Assembly: GCA_965243805.1 (NCBI GenBank)
Contig: OZ251577.1
Span: 2,790,001-2,854,000, forward strand
Direction of reading: 5' to 3'
Source of the DNA: CATQHQ01 sp965243805
GTDB lineage: Bacteria; Gemmatimonadota; Gemmatimonadetes; Longimicrobiales; Gaopeijiaceae
Length of the DNA: 64,000 nt
The position numbers and the translations under genes were made by a program. The first letter of the stretch is position 1. Each line of letters begins with the position of its first letter. Below are positions 48,967 to 58,234 of this stretch, one piece after another. The notes beneath the pieces are model-generated. The model searched no databases and was not told the origin of the DNA. It saw only the letters and a list, made by a program, of their open reading frames with translations.

Positions 48967-50714
48967 GGAGCCCGCCTGGCCTCGGCGGGCCGACGGCTTT
49001 GGGCCCAGTCGTTCAACACGTACACTCTCCCCCTGTCGGTAGCGGCGACCTGCTCATAATCGTGCAGCCACTCTGTTCCGACTTCTTCGGGGGACCGTGG
49101 ATGACTGCTGCACAGGGAAATGGTACCACCTCGGGTGGCGCGGTAAGAGTCGAAGAGGAAGAGACGTCCCTGCGAAGGTGCCGCGCCGAGCGGGGGCGGC
49201 TCTGCGTCGCGTGCGTGGTCCGTTCCCATGGACAACCGGTGCACACTCGCGCGCCTTTTCGGCCATTCAAAGAGGTGCGGGCTCGCGTCTTCTTCTACGG
49301 CGTGATACTGCTTCACGACCAGGACCGCGTAGTACTGCTCATTGACCGGGACCGTCCTCTTGCTCAGCTGCATCATACGCCTGCAGGCGGAGAAGTGGTC
49401 CCCTGGCTGCATCTGGACCGCCGGCACCACCTGCCAAAACCTAGTCTCCGGGGGCCGCAAGTTGAACATGCCGCTGACCGTCCACCGGGAGAGGGCGCAG
49501 AAGAGAAGTGCTGTGGAGGCGCATCTCAGCAGAAAGAGCCAGTTCCCTCTCTGCCAACGATTGGAGCCAGCCCTCGCAAAGCCAGAAGGGGAAGCGACTC
49601 GCCAGCGGGCGGCGCGGGCCAGGGTGCCATCGAAGACGACGGCCGCGCCGGCGCCCGCCAGGATCAAGAGCACCATCAGAGCCCAAATCACGATGCGGGG
49701 AGGCATCAGCAGCCGATGCGCCGCGAAGAGCAGGCCCCAAACAAAACCGGTCGCGAGCAGGAGCGTCCCCCTCCGCCCGCAGCTCTGGCCCCGTGCGCCG
49801 GCACCGACCGCGGCCAGCGCAAGAATCATCCCCTGCGCCCAGGCGGGTATCGGCAGCCACTGGCGCCACAGCACGAGTGAATGCTCCACGGTCCCAAGCG
49901 GCGACAACCTTGACCAAGCTTCCGTGTCGAAGATCGCGGCGCGCGGTCCCGCCACGCCCTCCGCCGCGAGGACCGGCAGATACAGGGCGAAGACAAGGGC
50001 GATGGCGACGGCCGACCACGCTGCGGTCCTGGCCAGGAACGGTCCGAAGCCGTCGCCGCCGCACCGGCGCCACCGCGCCAGCAGCATCCAAGCTCCGGTT
50101 GCGGTGGCCGGGTACACCATCAGCGGCACGGTGTAGAGACCCAGCGCGACTGCCGCGGCCCACGCCGCCCACAGCGCCGTGCGCCTGGGCGCCTGCACCA
50201 AGCGCTGTCCGCACAGCAACGCGGCCGCGAAGAACAGCAGCATCAGGGTGTAGCCGCGTGCGTTGGTGGCGTAGTGGACGAGGAACGCCGACGTTCCGAC
50301 GAAGACCGTGGCGAAGGCGGCGGCCGTTGCGCCGTACTCCCGGTGCGCGAAACACCAAAGCGCGGGAAGGAGAAGGCAAAACGCGAGGTACGCCGGCAGC
50401 CGCAGCACGACCGGGTTCCAGCCGCCGAACTGATGCGCCACCCAGACGAGCAGCGTGTGCAGTACGTGGTTGTTGGGGTCGTCGTATGTGCCTGCGGCCA
50501 CGGCGAGCGGCTGGGTCGCGTACCATGCGATGGTCATGTTCTCGTCTATTCTTGCGACTGTATCCAGCCAGTAGGCGGCCAATGCGGCGCACGCACCAAT
50601 CGTTGCTACCGCCAAGAGTACTTCCGGGCGTCTGCATTTGTACTTTCGGGCGACCGCCGCCAGCGGGGTGGCCCACCGCCAGAGCCGCCCCGTAGCGGAC
50701 GCATGCGTGGTCAC
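48963..50714 (-). CDS. GT-C (GT39-like) glycosyltransferase, second of three tandem paralogues
   Basis: A 583-residue paralogue of the neighbouring genes: LAAYWLDTVARIDENMTIAWY, DPNNHVLHTLLVWVAHQFGG, YATNARGYTLMLLFFAAALL and the C-terminal HLFEWPKRRASVHRLSMG. It starts at GTG 50714, overlapping the previous stop by 4 bp, and ends overlapping the next ATG by 4 bp. Its central part (about 50041-50260) is essentially identical in DNA to 51781-52000 of the first copy, indicating recent gene conversion or duplication. It probably transfers a sugar from a lipid-linked donor in the periplasm; which acceptor is unknown. Confidence 0.8.
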   Translation of the reverse strand: MTTHASATGRLWRWATPLAAVARKYKCRRPEVLLAVATIGACAALAAYWLDTVARIDENMTIAWYATQPLAVAAGTYDDPNNHVLHTLLVWVAHQFGGWNPVVLRLPAYLAFCLLLPALWCFAHREYGATAAAFATVFVGTSAFLVHYATNARGYTLMLLFFAAALLCGQRLVQAPRRTALWAAWAAAVALGLYTVPLMVYPATATGAWMLLARWRRCGGDGFGPFLARTAAWSAVAIALVFALYLPVLAAEGVAGPRAAIFDTEAWSRLSPLGTVEHSLVLWRQWLPIPAWAQGMILALAAVGAGARGQSCGRRGTLLLATGFVWGLLFAAHRLLMPPRIVIWALMVLLILAGAGAAVVFDGTLARAARWRVASPSGFARAGSNRWQRGNWLFLLRCASTALLFCALSRWTVSGMFNLRPPETRFWQVVPAVQMQPGDHFSACRRMMQLSKRTVPVNEQYYAVLVVKQYHAVEEDASPHLFEWPKRRASVHRLSMGTDHARDAEPPPLGAAPSQGRLFLFDSYRATRGGTISLCSSHPRSPEEVGTEWLHDYEQVAATDRGRVYVLNDWAQSRRPAEARRAP

Positions 50715-52390
50715 GGGACTCGCCCGTCCTCGGCGGGCCGACGGCTTGGGGTCCAGTCGTTCAACACGTACACTTTCCCCACGCCGAACGCGGCGACCTG
50801 CTCGTGATCGTGCAGCCACTCTGTTCCAGCTTGGGCATCCAGTGGGTCGCTGCACGGGACACGGCCCGGGATGAAGAAATCGAAGAGGAAGAGACGTCCC
50901 GGCGAAGGCCCGTTGAGCGGGAGCGCACGGGTCTGCCCAGCGTGGTTCGCCCCCGAGGACAGCCGGTGCACGCTCGTGCGCCTTATCGGCCACTCGAAGA
51001 GGTACGGGCTCACGTCCTCTACGGCGTGATGCTGCTTCACGATCAAGACCTCGCGATACTGCTCCGCGACCCAGACCCCCGCCCTCCTCATCATCATGTA
51101 CCTGCAGGCGGAGAAGTGATCCCCTGGCTGCATTTGAAGCTCCGGCACCACCCGCCAAAGCCAGTGACTCGAGGCCAACAAGTCGTGCATGCCGCTGACC
51201 GTCCACCGTGCGAGGGCACAGAACAGAAGTGCTGTGGACGCGCATCTCAGCAGAAAGGCCGGTCCCTCTCTGCCAACGGTCCTGTCTCTGCCAACGGCCC
51301 CCTCTCTGCCAGCGGCCTCGCGATAGCGGAGACGACTCGCCAGCAGACGGGCGGTAGCCAGGGCGCTCTCGAAGACGACGGCCGCGCCGGCGCCCGCCAG
51401 GATCAAGAGCGCCATCAGAGCCCAAATCATCATGCGGGGAGCCAACAGCAGCCGATGCGCCGCGAAGAGCAGGCCCCAAGTAAAACCGGTCGCGAGCAGG
51501 AGCGTCCCCCTCCGCCCGCAACTCCGCCCGCCCGCGCCTGCGCCGACCGCGACCAGCGCAAGAAGCATCCCCTTCGCCCAGCCGGGTATCGGCAGCCACT
51601 GGCGCCATAGCACGAATGGATGCTCCACTAGTTCACGCGGCGACCCAACAACCTGATAGACTGCAATGGTGGGAGCATTGAACGTATCGCGCAGAACCGT
51701 CAGACCCTCCACGGCGAAGACCGGCAGGTACAGGACAACGGCGAGGGCGATGGCGGCGGCCGACCACGCTGCGGTCCTGGCCAGAAACGGTCCGAAGCCG
51801 TCGCCGCCGCACCGGCGCCACCGCGCCAGCAGCATCCAAGCTCCGGTTGCGGTGGCCGGGTACACCATCAGCGGCACGGTGTAGAGACCCAGCGCGACTG
51901 CCGCGGCCCACGCCGCCCACAGCGCCGTGCGCCTGGGCGCCTGCACCAAGCGCTGTCCGCACAGCAACGCGGCCGCGAAGAACAGCAGCATCAGGGTGTA
52001 GCCGCGTGCGTTGGTGGCGTAGTTGACGAGGAACGCCGACGTCCCGACGAAGACCGTGGCGAAGGCGGCGGCCGTTGCGCCGTACTCCCGGCGCGCGAAA
52101 CACCAAAGCGCGGGAAGGAGTAGGCAAAACGCGAGGTACGCCGGCAGCCGCAGCACGACCCGGTTCCAGCCGCCCAACTGGTGAGCCACCCAAACCAGCA
52201 GCGTGTGTAGTACATGGTTGTTGGGCCCGGTGTACTCGCCTGCGGCCACGGCGAGCGGCTGCGTCGCGTACCATGCGATCGTACTTGCCTCGTCTATTCT
52301 AAAGACTGTATCCAGCCAGTAGGCGGCCAGTACGGCGCACGCCCCAATCGTCACTGTCGCCAGGAGTGCTTCTGGCCGTGTGCAGCGCAT
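50711..52390 (-). CDS. GT-C (GT39-like) glycosyltransferase, first of three tandem paralogues
   Basis: A 559-residue GT-C type membrane protein: AAYWLDTVFRIDEASTIAWY (acidic first loop), GPNNHVLHTLLVWVAHQLGG, ARREYGATAAAFATVFVGTS and YLFEWPIRRTSVHRLSSG. The ATG at 52390 overlaps the ABC exporter stop by 1 bp (TGATG), so it is coupled to it. A linker before the C-terminal domain (AGREGAVGRDRTVGREG) comes from an 18-bp x3 repeat at 51267-51315. The arrangement of one exporter plus three GT-Cs suggests assembly of a surface glycan or glycolipid; this is inference. Confidence 0.8.
   Translation of the reverse strand: MRCTRPEALLATVTIGACAVLAAYWLDTVFRIDEASTIAWYATQPLAVAAGEYTGPNNHVLHTLLVWVAHQLGGWNRVVLRLPAYLAFCLLLPALWCFARREYGATAAAFATVFVGTSAFLVNYATNARGYTLMLLFFAAALLCGQRLVQAPRRTALWAAWAAAVALGLYTVPLMVYPATATGAWMLLARWRRCGGDGFGPFLARTAAWSAAAIALAVVLYLPVFAVEGLTVLRDTFNAPTIAVYQVVGSPRELVEHPFVLWRQWLPIPGWAKGMLLALVAVGAGAGGRSCGRRGTLLLATGFTWGLLFAAHRLLLAPRMMIWALMALLILAGAGAAVVFESALATARLLASRLRYREAAGREGAVGRDRTVGREGPAFLLRCASTALLFCALARWTVSGMHDLLASSHWLWRVVPELQMQPGDHFSACRYMMMRRAGVWVAEQYREVLIVKQHHAVEDVSPYLFEWPIRRTSVHRLSSGANHAGQTRALPLNGPSPGRLFLFDFFIPGRVPCSDPLDAQAGTEWLHDHEQVAAFGVGKVYVLNDWTPSRRPAEDGRVP
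51267..51315. repeat. 18-bp tandem repeat (3 copies) in the first GT-C gene
   Basis: tctctgccaacgg recurs at 51267, 51285 and (one mismatch) 51303. It is in frame and encodes three copies of the motif GREGAV/GRDRTV/GREGPA. Confidence 0.8.
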
Positions 52391-54174
52391 CAGGCCGCTC
52401 CCGCCAGCGACAGGTCCTGCTCCAGCAGCTGGCGGCGAAGCAGCGAGGCGTAAGCGCCTCCCAGCGCGACCAGCTCCCCGTGGCTGCCTCGTTCCACGAT
52501 CCGACCCCCCTCCAGCGTCAGGATCAGGTCCGCGTCCTTCACCGCCGTCACCCGGTGGGAGATGATGAACGCCGTGCGCCCCTCCAGGTTGCGCCGCAGC
52601 CCGTCCAGGATGCGCGCTTCGGTGTGGGTGTCCACGGCGCTCAGCACGTCGTCCAGCACCAGCACTGCCGGGTCCGGCGCCAAGGCCCGAGCCAGCGTCG
52701 TCCGCTGCTTCTGACCGCCGGAGAGGTTGATCCCCCGTTCGCCCAGCAAGGTGTCGTAGCGCTGGGGGAAGCCATCCACCGCCTCGTCGAGCCCGGCGGC
52801 CGCCGACGCCTCCCTGATCCGCCGGTCGCGAGCCTCGCCCTCCATCGCCGGCGGGAGTCCCAGCGCGATGTTCCGGCCCAGCATGTCCGAGAAGAGGAAG
52901 GCGTCCTGAGGCGCGAACCCGATCCGAGCTCGCACATCGGCAGGGTCGTACTCGGAGAGAGGTGCGCCGTCCAGCAGCACCTGTCCCGAGGTGGGATCGT
53001 GGAGCCGCGCCAGCAGCGAGACCAACGTGCTCTTGCCGGACCCGGTGGGGCCCACCACGGCGATCGTGGCGCCGGGCTCGGCGGTGAAGCTTACCTCCCG
53101 CAGAGCCGGCCGCTCGCGCCCCGGATGGCGGAACGACACCCGGCGGAACTCGATCGCCGCATCCTTCCCCGGCGCCGGACGGGGGTTCTCGGGCGCCGCT
53201 ACCGCCGGTTCGATCTCGAAGATTCGGTTCAGCCGGCCCATCGACGCGGCGCCTCGCTGGAAGAGGTTGACCACCCAGCCCAGCGCGATCATCGGCCACG
53301 CCAGCAGCACCAGCAGGTACGAGAACGCCACGAAGTCGCCGGCCGTGATCGTTCCGGCCATGACCAGCCGCCCTCCGTACCACAGCATCGCGACCATGGC
53401 GCCGCCCATGACCAGCCCCAACAGCGGATGGAAGGCGCCTCCCACGTAGGCCAGCCGCATGTTGCGGTGCGCGTACTCTCGGTTGAGGGCGTCGAACTCG
53501 TCCGCTTGGCCGCCCTCGCATCCGTACGCCCGTACGATGCGAACGCCCGACAGGTTCTCCTGGACCATGGCGGAGAGGGTCCCGAACTGGGCTTGAATCC
53601 GCTCGAAGCGGTGGTGGATGACCCGTCCGAACCAGATCACCACTGGCGGCAAGACGACCATCGGCAACAGCGCCACGACCGTCAGCGGAGGACTCATCCA
53701 CAACATGAGGGCAGTCCCCAGCACGAAGTTCATGAGGGTGTTGGCAGAGTACATGACGCCCGGACCCGCGGCTTGACGGACGGCCAGGGTGTCGTTGGTG
53801 GCCAAGCTCATCAGGTCCCCGGTCCGGGTCCTGCCGTAGAAGCCTGCGTCCAGACGCAACAGGTGCCGCACGAAGGCGTTGCGCAGGTCCACTTCGATCC
53901 GCCGGCTGGCCCCGTTCATGATCTCACGCATTCCGTAGGATGCGGCTCCGCCCGCCAGTGCCGAAGCGACGATCAGCAGGGCGTAGCCGGCCACTGCGCG
54001 CGTCGTCTCGCCCGGAGCGGCGCCGGGGTCGGTGGGGAGCGCGTCCACTCCCAACTTCAACAGGTAGGGCCTCGCCAGGGAGAAGCCGTTGGCGGCCACG
54101 ACCAGCACCACGCCCAGCGCCATCACCTTTCGGTAAGGGCGAAAGTATGGCAGAACGGTTCGGAGTTCGTTCAT
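52390..54174 (-). CDS. ABC exporter half-transporter (MdlA-like, degenerate Walker B glutamate)
   Basis: A 594-residue type IV ABC exporter: six N-terminal helices with the intracellular loop motif RTRTGDLMSLATNDTLAVRQ, Walker A VVGPTGSGKSTLVSL, Q-loop FAPQDAFLFSDML, signature NLSGGQKQRTTLAR, Walker B VLVLDDVLSAVDTHTE and H-loop ISHRV. The Walker B ends DD rather than DE, as in the degenerate-site subunit of heterodimeric exporters such as MdlA/BmrC. A partner half-transporter would be expected but none is adjacent; it could be elsewhere. The ATG at 54174 (MNELRTVLPYF) was chosen; the longer open frame is antisense to the lipoprotein gene. It is followed by three coupled GT-C genes. Confidence 0.88.
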   Translation of the reverse strand: MNELRTVLPYFRPYRKVMALGVVLVVAANGFSLARPYLLKLGVDALPTDPGAAPGETTRAVAGYALLIVASALAGGAASYGMREIMNGASRRIEVDLRNAFVRHLLRLDAGFYGRTRTGDLMSLATNDTLAVRQAAGPGVMYSANTLMNFVLGTALMLWMSPPLTVVALLPMVVLPPVVIWFGRVIHHRFERIQAQFGTLSAMVQENLSGVRIVRAYGCEGGQADEFDALNREYAHRNMRLAYVGGAFHPLLGLVMGGAMVAMLWYGGRLVMAGTITAGDFVAFSYLLVLLAWPMIALGWVVNLFQRGAASMGRLNRIFEIEPAVAAPENPRPAPGKDAAIEFRRVSFRHPGRERPALREVSFTAEPGATIAVVGPTGSGKSTLVSLLARLHDPTSGQVLLDGAPLSEYDPADVRARIGFAPQDAFLFSDMLGRNIALGLPPAMEGEARDRRIREASAAAGLDEAVDGFPQRYDTLLGERGINLSGGQKQRTTLARALAPDPAVLVLDDVLSAVDTHTEARILDGLRRNLEGRTAFIISHRVTAVKDADLILTLEGGRIVERGSHGELVALGGAYASLLRRQLLEQDLSLAGAA

Positions 54175-54262
54175 CTTTGATGGGTGGGGGTGCAGCCGAG
54201 GACCGTGGAGGCGGCGCTCGAAGTACACTGAACCAACCGGGCGGACGGCACAACCGTACGGG

Positions 54263-54298
54263 GGACGCCATGAATGAGCGGAGGACGCCATGAATGAG
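54263..54298. repeat. 20-bp direct repeat duplicating a Shine-Dalgarno site and start codon
   Basis: ggacgccatgaatgag occurs at 54263 and 54283. The first ATG (54270) opens a 7-codon reading frame whose TGA (54291-54293) overlaps the real ATG (54290) as ATGA. Both copies have a G-rich Shine-Dalgarno site 5 nt upstream. Confidence 0.85.
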
Positions 54299-55447
54299 AT
54301 GAAGGCGGGGAGAGGGCTGGCGGCGGTGGGGAGCCAGCTGGCGGCGGGGAGCCGGCTGGCGGGCCTGGCGGCCTCCGCAGTGCTGTTGGCGGCGCTGGCC
54401 GGTTGCCGGAGCGAGGACGCGCCACCCTCTGAAGACGCGGGCGCACCCTCGGACGCTTCAGCGGAGGCACCGGCGGAAGCACCGGCGGAGGAGCCGGCGC
54501 CTGGATCCCAGGTCCCGCTGGAAACTTCCGAACCGGCCGACGGAGACTCCTCGCTCGCAACAGGAGGCAGGACGCCCGGCGACGGGAGCGATACGACGTC
54601 GACCCGGCTTCCAGGGCGCCGAGGCGACTCCATCTCCATAGCCGAGCCCTCGGCGATCGCGCTCCTGTTGGACAGCATCTTGGCCGAGGGGATCGAACAC
54701 CAAGGGCTGCGCGGACGGGCCAGCGACTCCGCCTACGTGGCGCGCTTCGCCGGCGACAGCCTGCTGGCCGAGAGGTTCGCAGCCCGACCACGGCTTCCAC
54801 CGGGCACCCGCTTCCGGACCACCAGCGACTGGCTCGTCACCGCCGCGGACCATCGCCCCGGCGACCCGGTCGTGGCGACCCTGACCGACGACGTGGCGAA
54901 CCCCCAAGGCCGCGTATTGGTGCGCCGGGGCGCCAAGTTCCTGGGCGCGGTGACCGAAGCCCAGAGCGCCTTGGGTCCCGGCGAGGTGCCTTTCCTGGAG
55001 GTGACCTTCGAGACCCTCTCGTCGGAGACGTGGGAACGGCCGATCCGCGCCCGGATCGTCGCCCTGCTGCCGCCGGAGCCGCCGGAGCTGTCCTTGGACG
55101 AAGGCGAAGCCGACGCTGGCCAGGCCGAGCGGTTGCCGGGGTCGCCGGACTCTGCCGACGCCAACCCGATCGACGCCGACCCGGACGCCGACGCCGACCC
55201 GGCCGCCGAGACGCCGAGCGCGTTGGAGCCAGGGACGATCCCAGTGGGCGCCGTTCTTGTGGTGGAGCTGGAGGAACAGCTGGTTCTGCCCATGCTCCCC
55301 GACGACGACCTCCCCGACGACCTCCCCGACGCCGACACCCCGGCAGCCGAGCGTGACACGTCAAGTGCGTTTGACATTCTGTCAAGTAAACCAGACACAA
55401 TGTCAAGTAGACTGGACACCACGCCCCTTGCCGGCGGCGAATCCTAG
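54290..55447 (+). CDS. Lipoprotein of unknown function with a VirB10/TrbI-like beta region
   Basis: A 385-residue lipoprotein (AASAVLLAALAGCRSED), then an Ala/Pro/Glu/Ser-rich linker, a globular part (about 120-265) and an acidic tail (DDDLPDDLPDADTP). The globular region has features such as GDPVVATLTDDVANPQGRVL, VRRGAKFLGAVTEA and LEVTFETLSSETWERPI, which recall the beta-barrel of TrbI/VirB10-type proteins, but the match is weak and no secretion genes are nearby. The start at 54290 has GGAGG 5 nt upstream. The last 20 codons are a 21-bp x3 repeat (55360-55422). Confidence 0.7.
   Translation: MNEMKAGRGLAAVGSQLAAGSRLAGLAASAVLLAALAGCRSEDAPPSEDAGAPSDASAEAPAEAPAEEPAPGSQVPLETSEPADGDSSLATGGRTPGDGSDTTSTRLPGRRGDSISIAEPSAIALLLDSILAEGIEHQGLRGRASDSAYVARFAGDSLLAERFAARPRLPPGTRFRTTSDWLVTAADHRPGDPVVATLTDDVANPQGRVLVRRGAKFLGAVTEAQSALGPGEVPFLEVTFETLSSETWERPIRARIVALLPPEPPELSLDEGEADAGQAERLPGSPDSADANPIDADPDADADPAAETPSALEPGTIPVGAVLVVELEEQLVLPMLPDDDLPDDLPDADTPAAERDTSSAFDILSSKPDTMSSRLDTTPLAGGES
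55360..55422. repeat. 21-bp tandem repeat (3 copies) at the end of the lipoprotein gene
   Basis: gtcaagt followed by 6 variable bases and gaca repeats at 55360, 55381 and 55402. It is visibly A+T-richer than its surroundings and encodes S-S-x-x-D-x-x repeats. Confidence 0.85.
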
Positions 55448-55460
55448 CCCCGGCCAACGA

Positions 55461-56384
55461 ATGCTCGACGCCCGGCTTACGGAGCAGCGGAACCCCCGGA
55501 GCAGCGGAATCGACGGGATGTCGTCGCTGGAGATCGTGCGCTTGATCAACGGCGAGGACCGGATGGTGGCGGAGGCCGTCGGACAGGAGGCCGAGCCGAT
55601 CGCCAGGGCCGTGGAGCTGGCGGTGGAGGCGTTCCGGGCGGGCGGGCGGCTGATCTACGTGGGGGCCGGCACCTCCGGGCGGTTGGGCGTGCTGGACGCC
55701 GCCGAGATGCCGCCCACCTTCGGGGTCGAGCCGGCGATGGTGCAGGGAATCGTCGCGGGCGGTCCCGTCGCGCTGGTGCGGGCGCAGGAGGGTGCCGAGG
55801 ACAGCGCCGAGGACGGTGCCGAGGCAATCGACGAGCGGGACGCGGGGGCCGGAGACTTGGTGATCGGGATCGCGACTTCGGGAACGACCCCCTTCGTGCA
55901 CGGCGCTCTGGCCCGAGCGCGACAGCGCGGCGCCCGCACCGGCTTCGTCCTCTGCACGCCGCCACCCGCCTCGCTGCGGAGTGCCCACGACGTGGTGATC
56001 GCTCCCCTGACCGGCCCCGAAGTGATCACCGGCTCCACGCGCATGAAGGCGGGGACCGCCACCAAGATGGTGCTCAACTCCATCACGACCGGCGCCATGG
56101 TCCGGCTGGGGAAGGTGGACGGGAACCTCATGGTGGACTTGCAGGTCACCTGCGCCAAGCTGCAAGACCGGGGCGAGCGGATCCTCATGGAGGTGCTCGG
56201 GCTGGACCGCCCTCGCGCCCGGGGACTTCTGGCTCGCGCCGACGGCCACGTCAAGACGGGCTTGGTCATGCACCGGCTGGGCGTCGGCGCGGAAGCGGCC
56301 CGGGTGGCCTTGGCGCGAGCTGGAGGCGTTGCCAGTGCCGTGGAAGCCGCCGGCGCCGCGGCAACGACGACGGAACCGCCGTGA
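55461..56384 (+). CDS. murQ: N-acetylmuramic acid 6-phosphate etherase
   Basis: A 307-residue SIS-domain lyase that cleaves MurNAc-6-phosphate to GlcNAc-6-phosphate and lactate in cell-wall recycling. Hallmarks are LTEQRNPRSSGIDGMSSLEI, IYVGAGTSGRLGVLDAAEMPPTFG (catalytic Glu in DAAE) and ITGSTRMKAGTATKMVLN. It is the normal family length (about 300). The ATG at 55461 is 13 nt after the preceding stop. A short 12-bp repeat gives EDSAEDGAEA near residue 115. The stop overlaps the next GTG by 4 bp. Confidence 0.94.
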   Translation: MLDARLTEQRNPRSSGIDGMSSLEIVRLINGEDRMVAEAVGQEAEPIARAVELAVEAFRAGGRLIYVGAGTSGRLGVLDAAEMPPTFGVEPAMVQGIVAGGPVALVRAQEGAEDSAEDGAEAIDERDAGAGDLVIGIATSGTTPFVHGALARARQRGARTGFVLCTPPPASLRSAHDVVIAPLTGPEVITGSTRMKAGTATKMVLNSITTGAMVRLGKVDGNLMVDLQVTCAKLQDRGERILMEVLGLDRPRARGLLARADGHVKTGLVMHRLGVGAEAARVALARAGGVASAVEAAGAAATTTEPP

Positions 56385-58234
56385 GGCTCTGGGCCGGCCT
56401 CGCCGTCGCCGTCGCGGTTCACGTCGTCCTGGCGACGAGCGCATCGGCACCCCAGGTCCACCACGGGGGAGACAACGCCGGCTACCTCTCGCTGGCCCAC
56501 TCCCTCGTCCAGGACGGCTCCTACCGGGAGCAGTGGCACCCCGGTCAGCCGGAGCACTCCAAGTATCCGCCCCTCTACCCGGCCTTCCTGGCGGCGATGA
56601 TCCTCGCCGGCGCCAAGAGTTGGGGCGTCTTCAAGGCGTCGTCGCTGGCGCTCACCGCCCTTGCCACGGCGTTCTGCTTCCTCTGGGGCCGCCGGATGTA
56701 CGGCGACCGTGCCGGCTTGGTCGCGGCCGTCCTCTTCGGTGCCTCCTATGCCGTCCTCTATTCCGCCCAATGGATCTTGTCGGAGCCCCTCTTCCTGGCA
56801 CTAAAGACGGCTTGCCTCTGGCTGCTGGTGCCAAGGCACGGAGTCGGCGAACCCCAGCGCACCGGCACCCCCGCCTCCGCCTCGCTCGGCCCGGCCCCAT
56901 GGAGACTTGCCGCCGGACTGGCGCTGGCCATGGCCGCCTACTTCACCCGCGCTGCCGCCCTCCCCCTCGTTGCGGCGGTTGCGCTCTGGCTGGCGACCAG
57001 CCGGCGCTGGAAGGCGCTGGCCGCCTTCGCCGCCGCCGCTGCCGCGCCCCTTTTCCTGTGGCACACCCGCTCCGGCGGCGAGTACGTGTCCGAGTTCTGG
57101 CTGATCAACCCCTACCAGCCGGACCTGGGGCAGGCGGGACTCGGGGACTTGGCCGTTCGGGCCGTGACTAACGCGTGGCTCTACGCCGGCGATCACATCC
57201 CCAACGGCTTGGCGGGCTCCCTGGGCGGCTTGGCGCCGGTTGTCGGAATCGCCCTGATTGCGGCGGCGGCAGTCGAGTGGCTCCGACGCGTTCGATCCGG
57301 CCCGGGCGTCGCCGAGTTCTTCGTCGTGCTCTACGGCGGACTCATGCTGGCGTGGCCGACCCAGTGGGCCGGGGACCGCTTCGCCTTGCCCATCCTCCCG
57401 GTCACGATCCTCTACGCCTACGCGTCGGCGGCCCGGCTGGCCAAGTACTGCGCAGAGCGCATCGCACGCGGGTCGACCGCGGCTGGGCGTTCTGGGGCTC
57501 GCGCCGCCGCCCGCAGAAAAGCTCGCGCCGCGACCCGAGGGCAAGTGCTGGCTGGCCCCCTTGCGACTGGTCCGCGTCGGTGGGCCATCGGTGTGGCGCT
57601 GACGGCGGCGGTGGCTCTCCCTGCCGGCCTGTCATGGGACCGCCTTCGCGCCACATCGCCGGGATGCGCAGAGGCCACAGTCGCCGGCGGGCCCTGGGGT
57701 TGCTACGCTCCCAACATCCGGGCGCTGCACGTCATGGCGCTCTTCGCGGGCGACCACCTGCCGGAAGGATCGGTGGTGTACAGCCGCAAGCCCCGCCTCT
57801 TCTACGCCTTCAGCGGAATGCAGTCTGTGGCCTATCCCCGTTCGAGGGACCCGTTGCGGTTCATGGCGGTCGCCGATTCCCTGGGAGTCGGCTATGTGGC
57901 GCGGAGCAGCTGGGACGGCTCCGAGGCCGCCTTCGTGGACCCGGCGGTGGCCGCTTACCCGGAGCGCTTCTGCCGGGTCGCCGCCTTCGGAAGCGCGGCC
58001 ACGTCGATCTCGCTGCTGGCGATCGACCCGCGTCCGGCAGCAGGAACCGACACCCGCACGGCAGGCGAAGGCGTCCGCACGGACGGTGTTCGCACGGACG
58101 GTGAAGATCCCGACCCGGCCCTGTCCCGAGGCCAGCTGCGCGACTGTCCGCCGGAGGGCGGTTCGACGGCGCCGTCGCGAGCCGCCGTCGCCTCCATGAC
58201 GGTCCCCTTCCTAAGGCAGAGCGAATCCAAATGA
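56381..58234 (+). CDS. GT39-like membrane glycosyltransferase
   Basis: A 617-residue GT-C membrane protein starting at GTG 56381, coupled to murQ. The N-terminal helix is followed by the acidic loop HHGGDNAGYLSLAHSLVQDG and SKYPPLYPAFLAAMILAGA, a typical ArnT/PMT arrangement, then about eight more helices (LALAMAAYFTRAAALPLVA, AWPTQWAGDRFALPILPV). The C-terminal periplasmic domain includes YSRKPRLFYAFSGMQS. The tail is low-complexity with a 15-bp x2 repeat (VRTDG) at 58073-58102. It differs from the three GT-Cs at 47125-52390 and is not part of that array. Donor and acceptor are unknown. Confidence 0.85.
   Translation: MRLWAGLAVAVAVHVVLATSASAPQVHHGGDNAGYLSLAHSLVQDGSYREQWHPGQPEHSKYPPLYPAFLAAMILAGAKSWGVFKASSLALTALATAFCFLWGRRMYGDRAGLVAAVLFGASYAVLYSAQWILSEPLFLALKTACLWLLVPRHGVGEPQRTGTPASASLGPAPWRLAAGLALAMAAYFTRAAALPLVAAVALWLATSRRWKALAAFAAAAAAPLFLWHTRSGGEYVSEFWLINPYQPDLGQAGLGDLAVRAVTNAWLYAGDHIPNGLAGSLGGLAPVVGIALIAAAAVEWLRRVRSGPGVAEFFVVLYGGLMLAWPTQWAGDRFALPILPVTILYAYASAARLAKYCAERIARGSTAAGRSGARAAARRKARAATRGQVLAGPLATGPRRWAIGVALTAAVALPAGLSWDRLRATSPGCAEATVAGGPWGCYAPNIRALHVMALFAGDHLPEGSVVYSRKPRLFYAFSGMQSVAYPRSRDPLRFMAVADSLGVGYVARSSWDGSEAAFVDPAVAAYPERFCRVAAFGSAATSISLLAIDPRPAAGTDTRTAGEGVRTDGVRTDGEDPDPALSRGQLRDCPPEGGSTAPSRAAVASMTVPFLRQSESK
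58073..58102. repeat. 15-bp tandem repeat (2 copies) at the end of the GT39 gene
   Basis: gtccgcacggacggt and gttcgcacggacggt are adjacent and in frame, encoding VRTDG twice. Confidence 0.8.
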
